Positions 47,940 through 59,453 of a stretch of 64,000 nucleotides of DNA are shown here, in pieces; within the stretch, counting starts at the first letter, position 1, and the number at the start of each line of letters is the position of its first letter. A program made the translations under genes and the position numbers. The notes beneath the pieces were generated by a model. The model ran no database searches, was not told the DNA's origin, and saw only the letters and a program-made list of their open reading frames with translations. The DNA is from Desmodus rotundus. Lineage: Eukaryota > Chordata > Mammalia > Chiroptera > Phyllostomidae. The stretch is taken from the NCBI RefSeq assembly GCF_022682495.2, contig NC_071387.1:198750143-198814142 (forward strand), written 5' to 3'.

Positions 47940-48340
47940 TTTTAGGGTTCTATTGTACAAGAAATGCTAGCACCCTAAAGAAAAATTGGGAGATACGGAT
48001 GGGAGAGAGAAGCTATAGTTCATGCAACAGTCAACATGATACAAGCACAGGTGGGCTATTAGTTTCTTTCTTTAGATGTTTCCAGTTGAAATCATTTTGC
48101 CCAACATCTCGCAGGTTCCCAGCACAGTGTTAGATGCACCAGAAATTACCCCACAGATCAGGAGATTTTTGGTTGGAACTCTTAAGGACCATAAAGCTGT
48201 GCTCTGATAATATTATTTTAATGAAGTTCTTTTTGCCCAAAGCAACCAAATAAAATCCACAGAATCAACCAAAGATAAATTTGTTGAAAGCCCGAAGGTT
48301 TGACTTTTCACCTTTCTCCATGCAAACATTTGGAACTATT
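47940..48340. other. Unique non-coding sequence
   Basis: No exon, repeat or RNA gene recognised in this stretch between the hairpin and the next LTR. Confidence 0.4.
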
Positions 48341-48344
48341 GTAC

Positions 48345-48700
48345 TAGTGTGCTAGGGCTGCCAGAACAAAACACAGGCTGGGGGATTAAGCAACAAGACA
48401 CTTAGTTTCTCACAGTTCTGGAGGTTGGAAGTCTAAGATCAAGGTGTCATCAGGTTTGGCTTCTCTTGAGGTCTCTCTCCTTGGCTTGCAGGCAGGACTT
48501 TCTTGCTGTGCACTCACATGGCCCTTCCTTTACGTGCATGTGTCCTTGGTGTTTCTCTTCTTACAAGGACAGCAGTCATATTGCATTAGGGCTCCACCCT
48601 TACAAACTAATTTAACCTTAATTACCCCCTTATAGGCCCTAATTCCAAATACAGTTACATTGGGGATTAGGGCTTCAACATATGATGAAGGAATAGGAAT
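48345..48700 (-). mobile_element. MLT1-type MaLR solo LTR, antisense
   Basis: Plus-strand text 'GTGTGCTAGGGCTGCCAGAA', 'TCTCACAGTTCTGGAGGTTG', 'GAAGTCTAAGATCAAGGTGT', 'TTCTTGCTGTGCACTCACAT', 'ACAGTCATATTGCATTAGGG'-like and 'CAAATACAGTTACATTGGGG' follows the antisense MaLR order through to the 5' side near 'TTCAACATATGA'. Confidence 0.75.
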
Positions 48701-48704
48701 ACCA

Positions 48705-49984
48705 TTCCTATGGAATGCCTAATACGAATACCAGTTTTTCTTTGTTCTGCTAATAGTAGAGGATTTAGAACAAGAAAACGTAAAATGTTGCCATGAGTCT
48801 GTATACGTGTCAAGTTGGAAAATCCTTAACTATTTCATATGGCTGAACATTCATTTTGCTTCAAGTAAAATTGTGGAAACTTTTTTTTCTGTTTTCAACA
48901 AAAGAAATATCAAAGAATTCTATTTATGTTAGCTGACTTCGGTCGCAATTCACACTGGTGGCTTGCAGCTGCACTCAGGCTTTCCCAATCCACCCGGAAG
49001 AGCAGCATGTTTGTTCCAAGAGATAACTTTATATTGGTCTGAACACGGAGAACAAACCCCGTTCTGATATATGTAAGGTGTTGACATTTCCAAAAGCAAG
49101 TCACAGTGTGTTCTTTCCTGGAGTTGCCAACAAGCTCCGAATATTGGCTCCAGCAGGGATCTCTTTACTCCTCCAATTTCTAAAAAGGAAGGAAAGTGCT
49201 CTACCCAAGAGGATTAGTGGATGTACTTTGCCATCACGAATGAAGGTTTTGATTATGACGATTACAGAGAAGCAAGGCCATGCACTGTCGCTGAGAGGAG
49301 AAAGCCAGCCAGGCATCCAGATAACAAGGGCTCTCAAAGAGGCCAGAAAAGCACAACAAACACCCAGGTGATCACACTGGGAAAATAAATGTTACCACAA
49401 AGCATTTCGTTCTCACACTTGTCAGTTTGCTCTGTGAGTCTCCTCAAGTTGGAAGCTTGATGTTGGAAGAGTCCCATAGAGGTGACACTGGGGATGAGCA
49501 AACCCAGGCTGGAGCAGAGATCAATGGCTCATCACTGATCAGTCCGCAGCCCTTGGGAAAAGTCTATATTTCAGTGGCCTGATATGTTTTTGGAGAGTCA
49601 AATAACAGTGCTTACAATAAAGGCAGTCAAAAAGCCCATTTATAATTGCTATGGGATATGGACAGAATATGTTATTCATTTCTCTAGAGGTCTGCAAATC
49701 TCATTTTACAGTTATTCTGGAGCTCTTTCATTAAAAAAATCTTACATGGATTAAAGAATACAAATGCATTGAACACTGTTTCCTGCCAGCTGTCTTAGAG
49801 AGGTGCTAGTGAACAAGAAAATGGCCCCCAAGCAGAGAGAGTCAACAAATATTTAAGTGCCTGCCATGTTCCAGGCACCACGTTAGACACTGGGGACACT
49901 ACGGCAAGTGAAAGCAGAGTCCCCTCACTTCTCCTTACACCACTGTTGAAGAAACCAGACTTTTACTGCCTTTGAAAATGAATA
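48705..49984. other. Unique non-coding sequence
   Basis: No gene recognised; overlapping frames on both strands at 49078-49371 have no known domain. The segment 49840-49920 ('AAGTGCCTGCCATGTTCCAG', 'GCACCACGTTAGACACTGGG') belongs to a common ancient mammalian repeat whose name I cannot assign. Confidence 0.4.
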
Positions 49985-51005
49985 TGACACTTGGGTCCAA
50001 GAAGAAACCACAGTGGAAATTAGAAAATATTTAGAACTGATTGATAATAAAGATACCAAACTGGAGGGAAACAGCTGAAGTAGTGCTTGAAGGAAAACTT
50101 ACAGTTTTAAAATGCCTATGTTAGAAAAGAGGAAAGGCACTCAATTCCATTAGTTATCAGGGAGATGAAATCTAAAACCACAATGAGAAGGTATACTGCA
50201 CCAGAATACCAAAATTAAAAAATATATACCACCAGAATATCAAAAATTAAAAAAAAAAGACGATATCCAATGTTGGTGAAGATAAGGAGCAACTTGAATT
50301 CTCAGGTGTGGGTGGAAGTCTGACTGGTTATAACCACTTTGGCAAACTTTTTGGCAGTGGCCACACAAGTCCGTGGTGTGGTCATTGGCCGAGTGTTCCC
50401 AGGGCCGACTTCTTGCTCTCTGCTTCACTAGACCAACTTTCGTTAGGCTCCTGTCCTCCCTGCAGGCCCCAAAGCTTTGGCTCATAGTAAGTTTGAATAA
50501 GCACTAAAGCACTCCAGTCAGAACATCCCTCCTTAATAGCTCATTCTGAAAACTGGCCAACCACAGAGAAAAAACACTTCCTCTTGGAGCACCCTGATTC
50601 TGCCAGCTGCTCACCCCCACCTTGTGCCTGTCTTTCCCACAAAGTTCCTGCTAGTCTTTCTCACACCATATAATAGAAAAGTCTTTTTCTGTTTTATTTT
50701 GAAATATTTATAGACTTCTGAGATTGGAACATTGTCCCTATTACAATAATCTTTTTTTGGCTAAAGCCTTTCCTTACTTAAGCCCAACTCTTTTCGGTTG
50801 CTGTCATAGAATGGAACACTGTGATGAGCACAGAGGTGAGAATAAATGAGCCACAGCTATATGGAACAATGGGGGTGAATCTCACAAATATAATGTAACG
50901 TGAAAAAGCAAGACCTGAATGACCACATACTATGTAATTCATTTTTATAAAGTTCAAAGCAGGAAAATTAATCCATGTCTTTGGAAGCCAAGGCAGTGGC
51001 TGCAT
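49985..51005 (+). mobile_element. Old L1 ORF2 fragment with internal deletion and an insertion
   Basis: From 49985 ('TTGGGTCCAAGAAGAAACCA', 'GAAATTAGAAAATATTTAGA') the copy follows L1 ORF2, then jumps around 50140 to a more distal segment ('ATCAGGGAGATGAAATCTAA', 'CCAATGTTGGTGAAGATAAG'), indicating an internal deletion. After an unrelated LTR-like block (about 50385-50785) it resumes with ORF2-end/3'UTR words ('GAATGGAACACTGTGATG', 'AATCTCACAAATATAATGTA', 'GGAAGCCAAGGCAGTGGCTG'). Confidence 0.65.
50385..50785 (+). mobile_element. LTR-like insertion in old L1 (candidate)
   Basis: This block of about 400 bp interrupts the L1. It has a C/T-rich, moderately GC-rich body, a TATA-like 'CACACCATATAATAGAAAAG' near 50663 and an AATAAT near 50745, close to a poly(A) signal, in the order of an LTR's U3/R/U5. 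I could not define TG/CA ends or a 4-6 bp duplication. No retroviral internal sequence is present. A solo LTR of an ERV is the favoured but unproven reading. Confidence 0.35.
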
Positions 51006-51019
51006 ATCACTGTGGCTCA

Positions 51020-51172
51020 TTATGTCATTTCAATTTTACCGATGAGAAGCTGAGGCTTGAGTAGGTTAATTCATTTTCCCAAAGTCACACATGCAGCCAG
51101 TAAATAGTGGAGCCTGGATAAAACCCAGGGTGACAGGTTTCAAAGTCAGGTAGTTCTCTTCAACCACTGCCC
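51020..51172 (-). repeat. MIR SINE
   Basis: 'ATTTTACCGATGAGAAGCTG', 'AGGCTTGAGTAGGTTAATTC', 'CCCAAAGTCACACATGCAGC', 'AATAGTGGAGCCTGGATAAA' is the antisense MIR core. Confidence 0.75.
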
Positions 51173-52514
51173 TTTCTGCCTTCCAAGTTGCCTTCTAGCT
51201 CCAGAGCTGGTTAGAGAGAGAACACCAAACGGCCTGTGGGTATAGGAGAGCAAGGAGGGAGGAAGAGGGGTTGGGAGCACTTGTTTATGCCCACAGTCTG
51301 TCCTTGGCTTAGTCCTAACAAGATCTCTTCATTTATATTTGATATTCTGGATGAGTTTAAAATCTTAACATCCCAAAGATGATTATATTAAAAAACACAA
51401 TTTTAATCTGAGAACTGTGAAAAAGTATTTTTCAGTAAACAGGAATAGAAACTATCAGCCTACAAAAAGTACTAAAATTGATTTATATCAAAGAGAAGAA
51501 AATAAGAAAAACATTAAATGGCCTTTTTCTCCTCAATAGAATGAAATAGGATATTCTCTCTATTAAATAATAGTAGGCCAAAATGAAATGGGAGACCAAC
51601 AGAATAAAGAACCCAAGAAGATAACATTTTAAATCATGGCCACAAGACTTGAGAAAATGGAACCAGTAAATTATAGAAAAGTTCAGACATCTATTTTGAA
51701 AGTGAAGGTTAATACAAGACTGAAAAACAAGAAGACAACCATGATTGTGGAGAGATCACAAAATTTCAATCTGTGAAGTTATACATAATATTCTCTTATT
51801 ATGTTTTACATGTGTATAGGATCCATAGTGATAACATAGTTGCAATCCTGATACTACTAGTTTGTGCCTTAATTTGTTCTTGAAAAGGTTTGCCCAGAGT
51901 TCATTAATTTCATTAGTCTTTTCAATTTTTTACTTTGTTGGTCCTTATTATGTTTTCTATTCTATGAATTTCTGCACCTTTCTTCATTAGTTCTTTCTTC
52001 TATTTTCGAGGAGTTTTAAGTTGCTATTTCTTTACTAACTTCTTGAGATGGAGTCTTAGATTGTTGATTTTCAGCCTTTATTTTTGCTTAATATATGTAC
52101 TTAAGGCTGTATATCTCCCTCTAAAGCATGAGTTTAGTTGAATTCCACACATATTTTCACTAGCATTAGTACTTTGGAAATATTTTCTAATTCCCATTAT
52201 GATCTCTTCTTTGACGTAGAGATTTTTTAGAAGTATATTCTGTGTTTTCCAACATAGGAGAGTTTTCTATTTATCTTTTTATTATACATTGATCTGTGGT
52301 CATTTAATGTATTCTGTGTGATATCATTCCTTTGAAATTTGTTGAGTTGCTTTATGGTTCAGCATTTTTGAAAAATTCCACATGTAGCTGGAAAGAATGT
52401 GTGGTTTGTAGTTGTTGGGTATTCAACGACATACATTTTAACTGGGTTGTTCAAATATTTTATATCACTTTTGACTGCCCTTGTTTGTTCTATCAGTTAC
52501 ATGGAGGTATTTTT

Positions 52515-52896
52515 TTTAATTTTAATTTTTATTGTTATTCAATTACAGTTGTGTGCCTTTTCTCCCCATCCCTCCACCCCACCCCAGCTGAACCCCCCTC
52601 CCTCCCCCACCTCCACCCTCCCCCTTGATTTTGTCCATGTGTCCTTTATAGTAGTTCCTGTAATCCCCTCTCCTCACTGTCCCCTCCCCACTCCCCCCTG
52701 ACCATTGTTAGATTGTTCTTAACGTCAGTGTCTCTGGTTATATTTTGTTTCCTTTTTTCTTCTATTTATTATGTTCCAGCTAAAGGTGAGATCATATGGT
52801 ATTTGTCCCTTACCGTCTGGCTTATTTCACTTAGCATAATGCTCTCCAGTTCCATCTATGCTGTTGCAAAGGGTATAAGCTCCTTCTTTTTCTCTG
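52515..52896 (-). mobile_element. Bat L1 3' end, antisense, nested in old L1
   Basis: In minus-strand reading it starts in the last part of ORF2 ('GCAGAGAAAAAGAAGGAGCT'), passes through the G-rich 3'UTR and ends in an A/T-rich tail (plus strand TTTTAATTTTAATTTTTATT). The 15-nt duplication CATGGAGGTATTTTT is perfect at 52500-52514 and 52897-52911. Its 3'UTR resembles that at 10320-10605. The long perfect duplication points to a fairly recent insertion. Confidence 0.9.
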
Positions 52897-53048
52897 CATG
52901 GAGGTATTTTTAAAATCTTCCAGCATGAATGTGCGTTTTCCTATTACTTCTCATAATTCCATCAGTTTTGCTTTATGTGTTTTCAGGCTATATTATTAGG
53001 TGATAAAAATTCATAATTATACCTATTTATTAAATTAATCCCCTTTTC

Positions 53049-53293
53049 AGGATTAAGCAAAAAATATATATATAAATCACAGACACAGGCAACAGTGTGG
53101 TGACAGCCAGAGGGAAGGAAGGGGGCATGGGGGTAGGTAGAGGTGGGCAAAGTGGGGATAATGGGATGGAAAGAGGCTGTGCTTTGGGCGTTGGGCACAC
53201 GATGCAGTGTGCAGATGGTGTTTTGTGGAGTTGTACACTTGAAGCCTGCATGGTTTTGTGAACTAATATCACCCCAATAAATTCGATTAAAAT
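53049..53293 (+). mobile_element. Short L1 3'UTR insertion, sense, nested in old L1
   Basis: 245 bp carrying 'ACACAGGCAACAGTGTGGTG', 'GGGATGGAAAGAGGCTGTGC', 'GGCACACGATGCAGTGTGCA', and a terminal 'AATATCACCCCAATAAATTC'. It is the same 3'UTR type as 20760-20985. The perfect 17-nt duplication AAATTAATCCCCTTTTC flanks it at 53032-53048 and 53294-53310. Confidence 0.9.
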
Positions 53294-53365
53294 AAATTAA
53301 TCCCCTTTTCCATAGTGTCCCTCTTTTTTGCCTTAATGTAGCTATACCAACTTTCTTTTGGTTAG

Positions 53366-53890
53366 TGTATTAGTAATTTATTGCTAACAAGGTACCTTTA
53401 GAACACAGTAGCTTATAACAACACATATTTATTTTGTAATAGTTTAGGGGAGTCAGGAGTATAGGAGCAGTTTCGTGCCTCATGAGGTTGTGGTCAAGAT
53501 GTCAAGAAGAGCTGCCACTTCGTGAGAGACTCGCCTGGTGCCAGACTTCTAAGATGGCTCCACTCTTGGCTACTGGCTGGAGGCATCCGTGTCCTACTGG
53601 CAGTTGATAGGAAGCCCTGGTTCCTCTTCACACGCACCTCTCCTCAAGGCTGCCTGAGCGTCCTCATGGTAGGAAAGCTGGCTTCCCACAGAGCAAGCAG
53701 TCCAAGGAGGAGAGGTCAAGGAGGAAGCCACAGTGTATTTTATGACCTGCTCTCCCAAGTCGCAACTCCCCCTTCTTCCACACTCTGTTTGCTAGAGCTG
53801 AGTCACTAAGTGCAGCCTCCCGGGGGGAATTAGGTTTCGCCTTTGAAGGGGGAAGTATCAAATAATTTGTGGGCCTGTTTTTAAACAATA
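53366..53890 (-). repeat. Unclassified LTR-like repeat in old L1
   Basis: The opening 'GTATTAGTAATTTATTGCTA' and 'GCTTATAACAACACATATTT' resemble the antisense tail of MaLR-like LTRs. The other end, 'GAGTCACTAAGTGCAGCCTC', 'GAATTAGGTTTCGCC' and 'GGGAAGTATCAAATAATTTG', belongs to a common mammalian repeat I cannot name. L1 sequence resumes after it. Frames at 53522-53888 lie inside it. Confidence 0.45.
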
Positions 53891-54589
53891 AGTATGTGCA
53901 CAGTATATTTTTAATACTTTTACCTGCAGACTTTATGTTCCCTTATATTTTAGATTGGGCCCATAGTAAGCAAAAATACATGAACTGTATGCCACTCTGT
54001 CAATCTTTGTCTCTTGATTGGAGCATTTAGTCCATTTTTATTCAATGCAATTTTTGGTGTGCTTGAATTTAAATCTACTGTATTGTTACTTGATTTCTGC
54101 TGGACCCTGGTGTGTTTCCCCTTTCTCTCCTTTCGTACTTTTAGATTAAGATGGTGGGAAGCTGGGCTTCGGTCCCTGTGAGGGATGGCCTGCTTCTGAT
54201 GTACCCTTATTCCTCAGGAGCTGCCTTTCAGGATCCCTCCTGAAAACAGACTCTGACCTCGAGTTACTGCTTCATGTGAGTCTGTTGAATATTCTGCTCA
54301 CTTCGGGGCTCCTCAGTATCCTCTTCCAGAAAGAGCCGATACTGATGGGGAAATAGGCCCAAGCTGAGCTCACTTCTGTGCGTTTCTTTCTTGTCTGAGA
54401 TTTTGTGTGTTTCTTCACTGTCTTGTCAACTCTCCAAAGCTTTCAGGAAGAACACTTAAAAAAAAAATAACACTATATCATAGTTGTTTGTTTAAAAGGT
54501 TGGTCTGAATTTCTTAGTTTGCCTTCATTGGAAGTGAAACAAGTCATTTAATTTTTACAAATGGTGGGGTAATCATCATGATTATTATT

Positions 54590-54705
54590 ATTTCCTTTTA
54601 TTGGTGAGCAAACTGGTCTCAGACAAGCCACGTAAATTGTTCAAGGTTACATTTAGAAAGTGGCAAAAAGAATTTGAACATATATCTTTCTGTCTCTAAA
54701 AATAA
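54590..54705 (-). repeat. MIR SINE (diverged)
   Basis: 'TTATTGGTGAGCAAACTGGT', 'AAATTGTTCAAGGTTACATT', 'AGAAAGTGGCAAAAAGAATT' is antisense MIR core. Confidence 0.6.
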
Positions 54706-54709
54706 AACT

Positions 54710-57455
54710 CAAATGCATGCTATGTACATTAGCTAAAAGCAATTTTGGCTAATATCCTCCATGTGGAACACACTATTAGAAGATTTATTACAATGATGCT
54801 TGTACTTCTCATCAATTATAAATGTATGTTTGCAAAATTGGAAGTCTTTCTGTTTTAGAGCAGCCTTTAATTAATTTTAGTAAAACAGTTTAAATTTCCT
54901 ATGAGTTTTGATTTACAATTTATGCTTCCTTACTGGTACCAACCAGCAATCAGTATTTTATAAAATAATGGCACTTTATTATAAAAGTCTAAAATAACTC
55001 AGTCAAATAGTTACTTTTAAAGTATAAATAAAAATTGAATCTCAATTTTTGACTTTCTTAACCATTATTTCTTCATTGTTTATCCAGGATTAATTTTAAA
55101 GAAACTTGGTCTTGCTTCAGATCTCATTTATCATCCATTAAAATTCCACTGCAAAACAATAAATTCCTTTCCATAAAGCCGTATAACTATTAAAGCCACC
55201 ATATGCTATTTGTCTTTTCGGGATGACATATTTTGTAAATCTATATAGAGCTTTATATAGTCAACAAATACATATTATGACATGCATTGTTATCCAGATG
55301 ATTAAGCTTTAACCTATATAATACTGAAGAAAAATTCTTTTCTTACTCAAAAGACATATCTGATTTAGCAAAACCACTTTTCTGCCTATTTTTGCTGATA
55401 AGAAACTTAAAGAGAAATCAGAGTATTTCCATCTGCCTCTGCAGTCACAAGGGGAGTGCAAGGTTGGGAAATAGAGAGGTGGGCCATGTGCCCTCTTCCT
55501 ACTGGTGATGTCTCAGCCAGAAGCAGCACTTCGCCAGAAGGGAGAAGTTTTAGCTTTAAATAAAGTATGAGGTTGTGATTATGTTACTGTACCGGGCCCT
55601 TAATTACTGAATTGAGACTGACCAGAGGATTTTTAACATTCAAAAAGGATCAGAAAATTACAGGTGTAGGTTCGTAAAGGAAGATTAGCTGCTAACCCAT
55701 TGAGCTAGTGTGAAGGAAAGCATTGAGAAAATAAAGTGGCTTTATCATGGCAACTTCTTGTGTTTTGTTCCATTGAGTACTAGTTACAGCTCATCCAAAA
55801 GTCTCAGCCTCTGTCATTCTCCGGGAGTGTATGTAACCACATGAAGGCCAGTTTCCAGATTGCCATGGCTCATAGCTCACACCCTGTTCCTGCAGGTTAT
55901 CACCCACCCATCCACTCAACGAAGGTTTCCCTAGGTCACATTTGGGTGTTTTCCAGGGTTGAAGAGTTCTAAGAGCTTACAGTGGAATAGGGGCATTTTG
56001 GGGGTGGGGTAGTGTTTGTTGAGTAGGAATAAGACATGTCTACTTAAAACTAAAGTACTCCTTTTGTTTTAGACTTTGGAACAGTCCTTACAAAGTACTT
56101 TTCAAAACTTTACTCTTGTTACTTCTAGAGCAACCTAAGGAGTAACTGATAGTTTTATTTCTATCAAATCTGGATCGCTGCAATAAATTTGCTGAACACA
56201 TTCTCTTTAATCCAGTCTTTTCAGCAGGGTTTGGAAGAAAGACTAAGTAGATTCTTGCTAAAAGGTCTGTTTTTGAATTAACTGTTGCTATTAGAGAGGT
56301 AAACCCAGGCACACCCAGGGAAAAGGGAGAGAATAGGATTCTGGAGGCTAGGGAAAAACAATAATCTAAAAGATTCCAACTTTTAAACTTAAAAAAGGAA
56401 ACATTCGTTCCATTGAGGCTTAGGAAAACTTAACATGCCTGTAGTCATTTGTTCTCTACACCGTTTAAACGATGAATTATCCAGAGTCCTAGAGGTCAGT
56501 TGCTGAACTGGAAATTATTACTTGTAAAAAGTGATTTTGTTCTGTTTGCTTTTTGAGCAAAGAACTAAGAGTCCCTCACGTCTTGGAAACTGTCTGGGAA
56601 AAAAATTCCCTGTGAAGAAAAAATGCAAAAAGAAAATATTGGAATGGAGTCTTTCCATAAATTGAATATGTTTGCATTTGTTGAAGTTCATGAGACTTTA
56701 CAGAGTGACAGATAATTTAGAACTGTTTGTTCTAAGAGAAGAGGAGATGGTAGGATGTCCTCAAAATAATTCCATATGTTAACATGTGAGTCCTTGGAAA
56801 ATTCAGAGTATGTCCTATTACCTCCAAAGCAACCCCACTGGGAAATGGCCTATAAGGGCATAAAAGAAACAGATGCTAATGGCAGAGTTGAAATGTTTAT
56901 TTTTAAACATATAGACCTAGAGATTAATAAAAACACACTAGGCATTTGGCTATTTTCTTCTCACCAAGGACTAGCAATGTACAGGTTGGGGGTGGGGACA
57001 TATGTAAAAATGATCTACATTCCTTAGGAGAAAAATTTCCCAAGCCATATTATGAAGGAAAGATAATTGGAAGTGTATTTTAAAACCAAGAGAACTAGAT
57101 CGAGTCTTGACAGTATCAAATATGATCTACAGTTTTTATACTGTATTCTCCTTGACTTAATTTCTGAGGATTTTCTGGGGATTGTTCCCATTGCTTATTT
57201 CAGGTAGCATTTTCCTTGGCTTTGTGTGGTTTTCTCACGTGCTAATTAGTATTCTGCTGAAGACTTAAGTGGGACCTTCAGCAGATAGCCAGCCCCTCCT
57301 TTCTCTGTGTAACTTGCTTGTTTGTGGTACTTTATGAGGAGAGTGTGTGAGACCTGACTTTCCTCCTTCCCCATACCACAACACACACCCCATTATTTTC
57401 CCCCCTTTTCTGAGGAGTGGTACAGACCCACTTCCCTGTGAGGTAGAAGGCAATA
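54710..57455. other. AT-rich unique non-coding sequence
   Basis: No exon, RNA gene or named repeat recognised. The first kilobase is strikingly AT-rich and free of obvious transposons, which is notable in such a repeat-dense flank. The open frame at 56776-57027 has no recognisable domain. Confidence 0.4.
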
Positions 57456-57460
57456 CCATG

Positions 57461-57530
57461 TTTGTTTATTTAAAACATCACATATAATTTGTTTATTTAA
57501 AAAATAAACAAATATAGTTTGTTTATTTAA
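57461..57530. promoter_or_regulatory. Cluster of four TTTGTTTATTT motifs (forkhead-like)
   Basis: TTTGTTTATTTAA occurs at 57461-57473, 57488-57500 and 57518-57530 in direct orientation, and AATAAACAAAT at 57503-57513 in reverse. TGTTTAT resembles the forkhead (FOX) recognition core. The second and reversed copies form an 11-nt inverted repeat. Regulatory function is inference only; a local tandem duplication in AT-rich DNA is the alternative. Confidence 0.3.
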
Positions 57531-57808
57531 GAAAAATTGTTCTGGGAACAGTAGCAGAGGCATTAAAGAGAAAAGAAGGTCTAAAGAAGACTTTTTTCTT
57601 AAAAGTCTCCTAATGATTTGGAAGTGGGCAAAAACATGGAATAGAGTAGGTTTTGAGAATAGAGATTAAAGGAGCAAGACCATTGAGCAGTCATTGGCGG
57701 GGACACGGTAGAGTTGGAAACTGAATAGGAGAGAAGTGTCACTAAAACTTCTACTTTTTGTAGATCCTTCATGGGTTGGAATTCTAAAGCAAAAGTCTAT
57801 TTTGTTAT

Positions 57809-57835
57809 ACACACACACACACACACACACACACA
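57809..57835. repeat. (AC)n microsatellite
   Basis: Thirteen uninterrupted AC units. Confidence 0.97.
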
Positions 57836-57939
57836 TATTGTTTTTTGGGGACCCTATATCGATAGCTGATAAAAAAAGGATGCTATTATTGATTAACTGC
57901 GTCAGCTCTCTATTCTACTAGTGTGGAAAAACTCTCTTA

Positions 57940-57998
57940 TTCAGTAAGGGCTGCTGGAACACGAAGCCATACTCTGGGTGGCTTAAACAACACAGAAA
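57940..57998 (-). repeat. MLT1-type LTR scrap, antisense
   Basis: 'CAGTAAGGGCTGCTGGAACA' and 'CTGGGTGGCTTAAACAACAC' are the first 60 bases of the antisense MaLR signature; homology then stops abruptly. Confidence 0.55.
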
Positions 57999-58586
57999 AT
58001 TGTCATGTCCAAACAAGCTAGAGTGCAAAACTTCATACTTCTCAAAGACAATGGATAAAGTATTCAGAAGATTATTGAATCAATAATGGGGCAGAATTAG
58101 CTCTAGAATGAAGGGTGCCACATAAAAAGTTTAAAAGAAAGCCTTTTGGAAGCTTCAAACTATTTACAAGAAATTTCACTACAATCCATAATAAATCTAA
58201 AGAATATTTATAGGAATAAAAAATATTAATCAGAAAAAAATAAAATTCACAATGTCTGGAATCCAATAAAAAGCTACTAGACATAAAATGAAGTAGAAAA
58301 AAATCCAACAGATAAGAAAAGTAGATATAGACCCCCAAATTGCACAGATGATAGAATTAGTAGACAAACATTTAAAAATTGTTACTATAACTTCATACAT
58401 TTAAAAAGGTAGAGAAAAGATTTGAGCATGTTAAATAGAGATATAGAAAAGTATAAAATAGACCTAAATTAAACTTCTAAACACAAAAATACAATGTCTC
58501 AATGAAATGATAGGACCAATGGCAGATTAAATTCTGCTGAAGAAAATATTAGTGAACTGGAAGGTTAACAATAAAAATGATTCATG

Positions 58587-58801
58587 GCCCTGACTGGTGT
58601 GTCTCAGTGGATTGAGCACTGGCCTGTGAACCCAAGGATTGCTGGTTTGATTCCCAGTCAGGGCACATGCCTGGGTTGTGGGCCAGGTTCCCCGGTGCAG
58701 AGTGTGCAAGGGGCAACCACGCATTGATGTTTCTTTCCCTCTCTTTCTCCCTCCCTGTCCCTCTCTCTAAAAATAAATAAATAAATAAATAAAATCTTTA
58801 A
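58587..58801 (+). mobile_element. VES-type tRNA-derived SINE, sense
   Basis: GCCCTGACTGGTGTGTCTCA at the head, a pol III A box region, the B box GGTTTGATTCC, the CT-rich stretch and a tail of (AAAT)n. The target-site duplication AAAAATGATTCATG is present at 58573-58586 and 58802-58815. It lies inside ORF1 of the ancient HAL1. The single clean A/T-rich tail contrasts with the double tail of the copy at 7034-7292. Confidence 0.92.
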
Positions 58802-59453
58802 AAAAATGATTCATGATGAGACACAGAGAAAAGACTGAAAAACATGAAGAGAGCACTGGTGTGCTGTGGGGGCCATTTCAGGCAGTCTTTCTGCATGTAA
58901 TTGGAAGGGAGGGGGGAAGCATAAAAATTATTTGGAAAAATGTCCAGAAATTTTCCAAATTGATGAAAATGCCAAGAAAATCAACAAATTCCAGCCTGAG
59001 ACACAAGAAAGTACACCAGAGCACATCATAAAATAAACTGTTTAAAAGTAATCAATAATAGAAAGTCTTAAAAGTAGCCAGAGAAAGCAGATACACTACA
59101 GACAGGAAAAAATGATAAGAATGACATCACACCAGAAACAATGAAAAACAGAAAACAAGGGAGCAACCTATTTAAAATAGGGAAACAAACCAACAAAGCA
59201 AAACAGCCAGTCTACAGTTCTGCAATTAGGGAAACTATATTTCAAAAAAAGAAGGCAATTTTTTTCCAGGCAAACAGAAGCTGAAAGAATTCATCACCAA
59301 TATCCTTTCACTACAGTTAAGAAAGTATGTGAGGGAGAAAGTGACAGAAAGTGCAGAATGCTGCCAGAGGGAAACAGGAAGTTATTCAAAGAAATAAAAA
59401 ACATCAGAAATGGTAAACACGTGAATATATATACAATCTTTTTTGCTGAACTT

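Larger units (their letters stand above)
51850..54140 (-). mobile_element. Old L1 ORF2, antisense, hosting later insertions
   Basis: Plus-strand text is the reverse of L1 ORF2: 'CCCAGAGTTCATTAATTTCA'-type text near 51890, 'CTTTATTTTTGCTTAATATA' near 52075, 'GAATGTGTGGTTTGTAGTTG' near 52396, 'TTTTTTGCCTTAATGTAGCT' near 53325 and 'TTGATTGGAGCATTTAGTCC' near 54015. The same element continues across three interruptions: 52515-52896 and 53049-53293, each with a perfect 15-17 nt duplication, and an LTR-like block at about 53366-53890. It is the oldest layer of this stack. Confidence 0.8.

Noticed and set aside
53522..53809. 95-codon frame as a gene
   Set aside because: Lies inside an LTR-like repeat that interrupts an old L1.
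58587..58680. tRNA gene
   Set aside because: A and B boxes are present, but the context is a VES SINE with CT-rich body, A/T tail and target-site duplication; the cloverleaf is degenerate.
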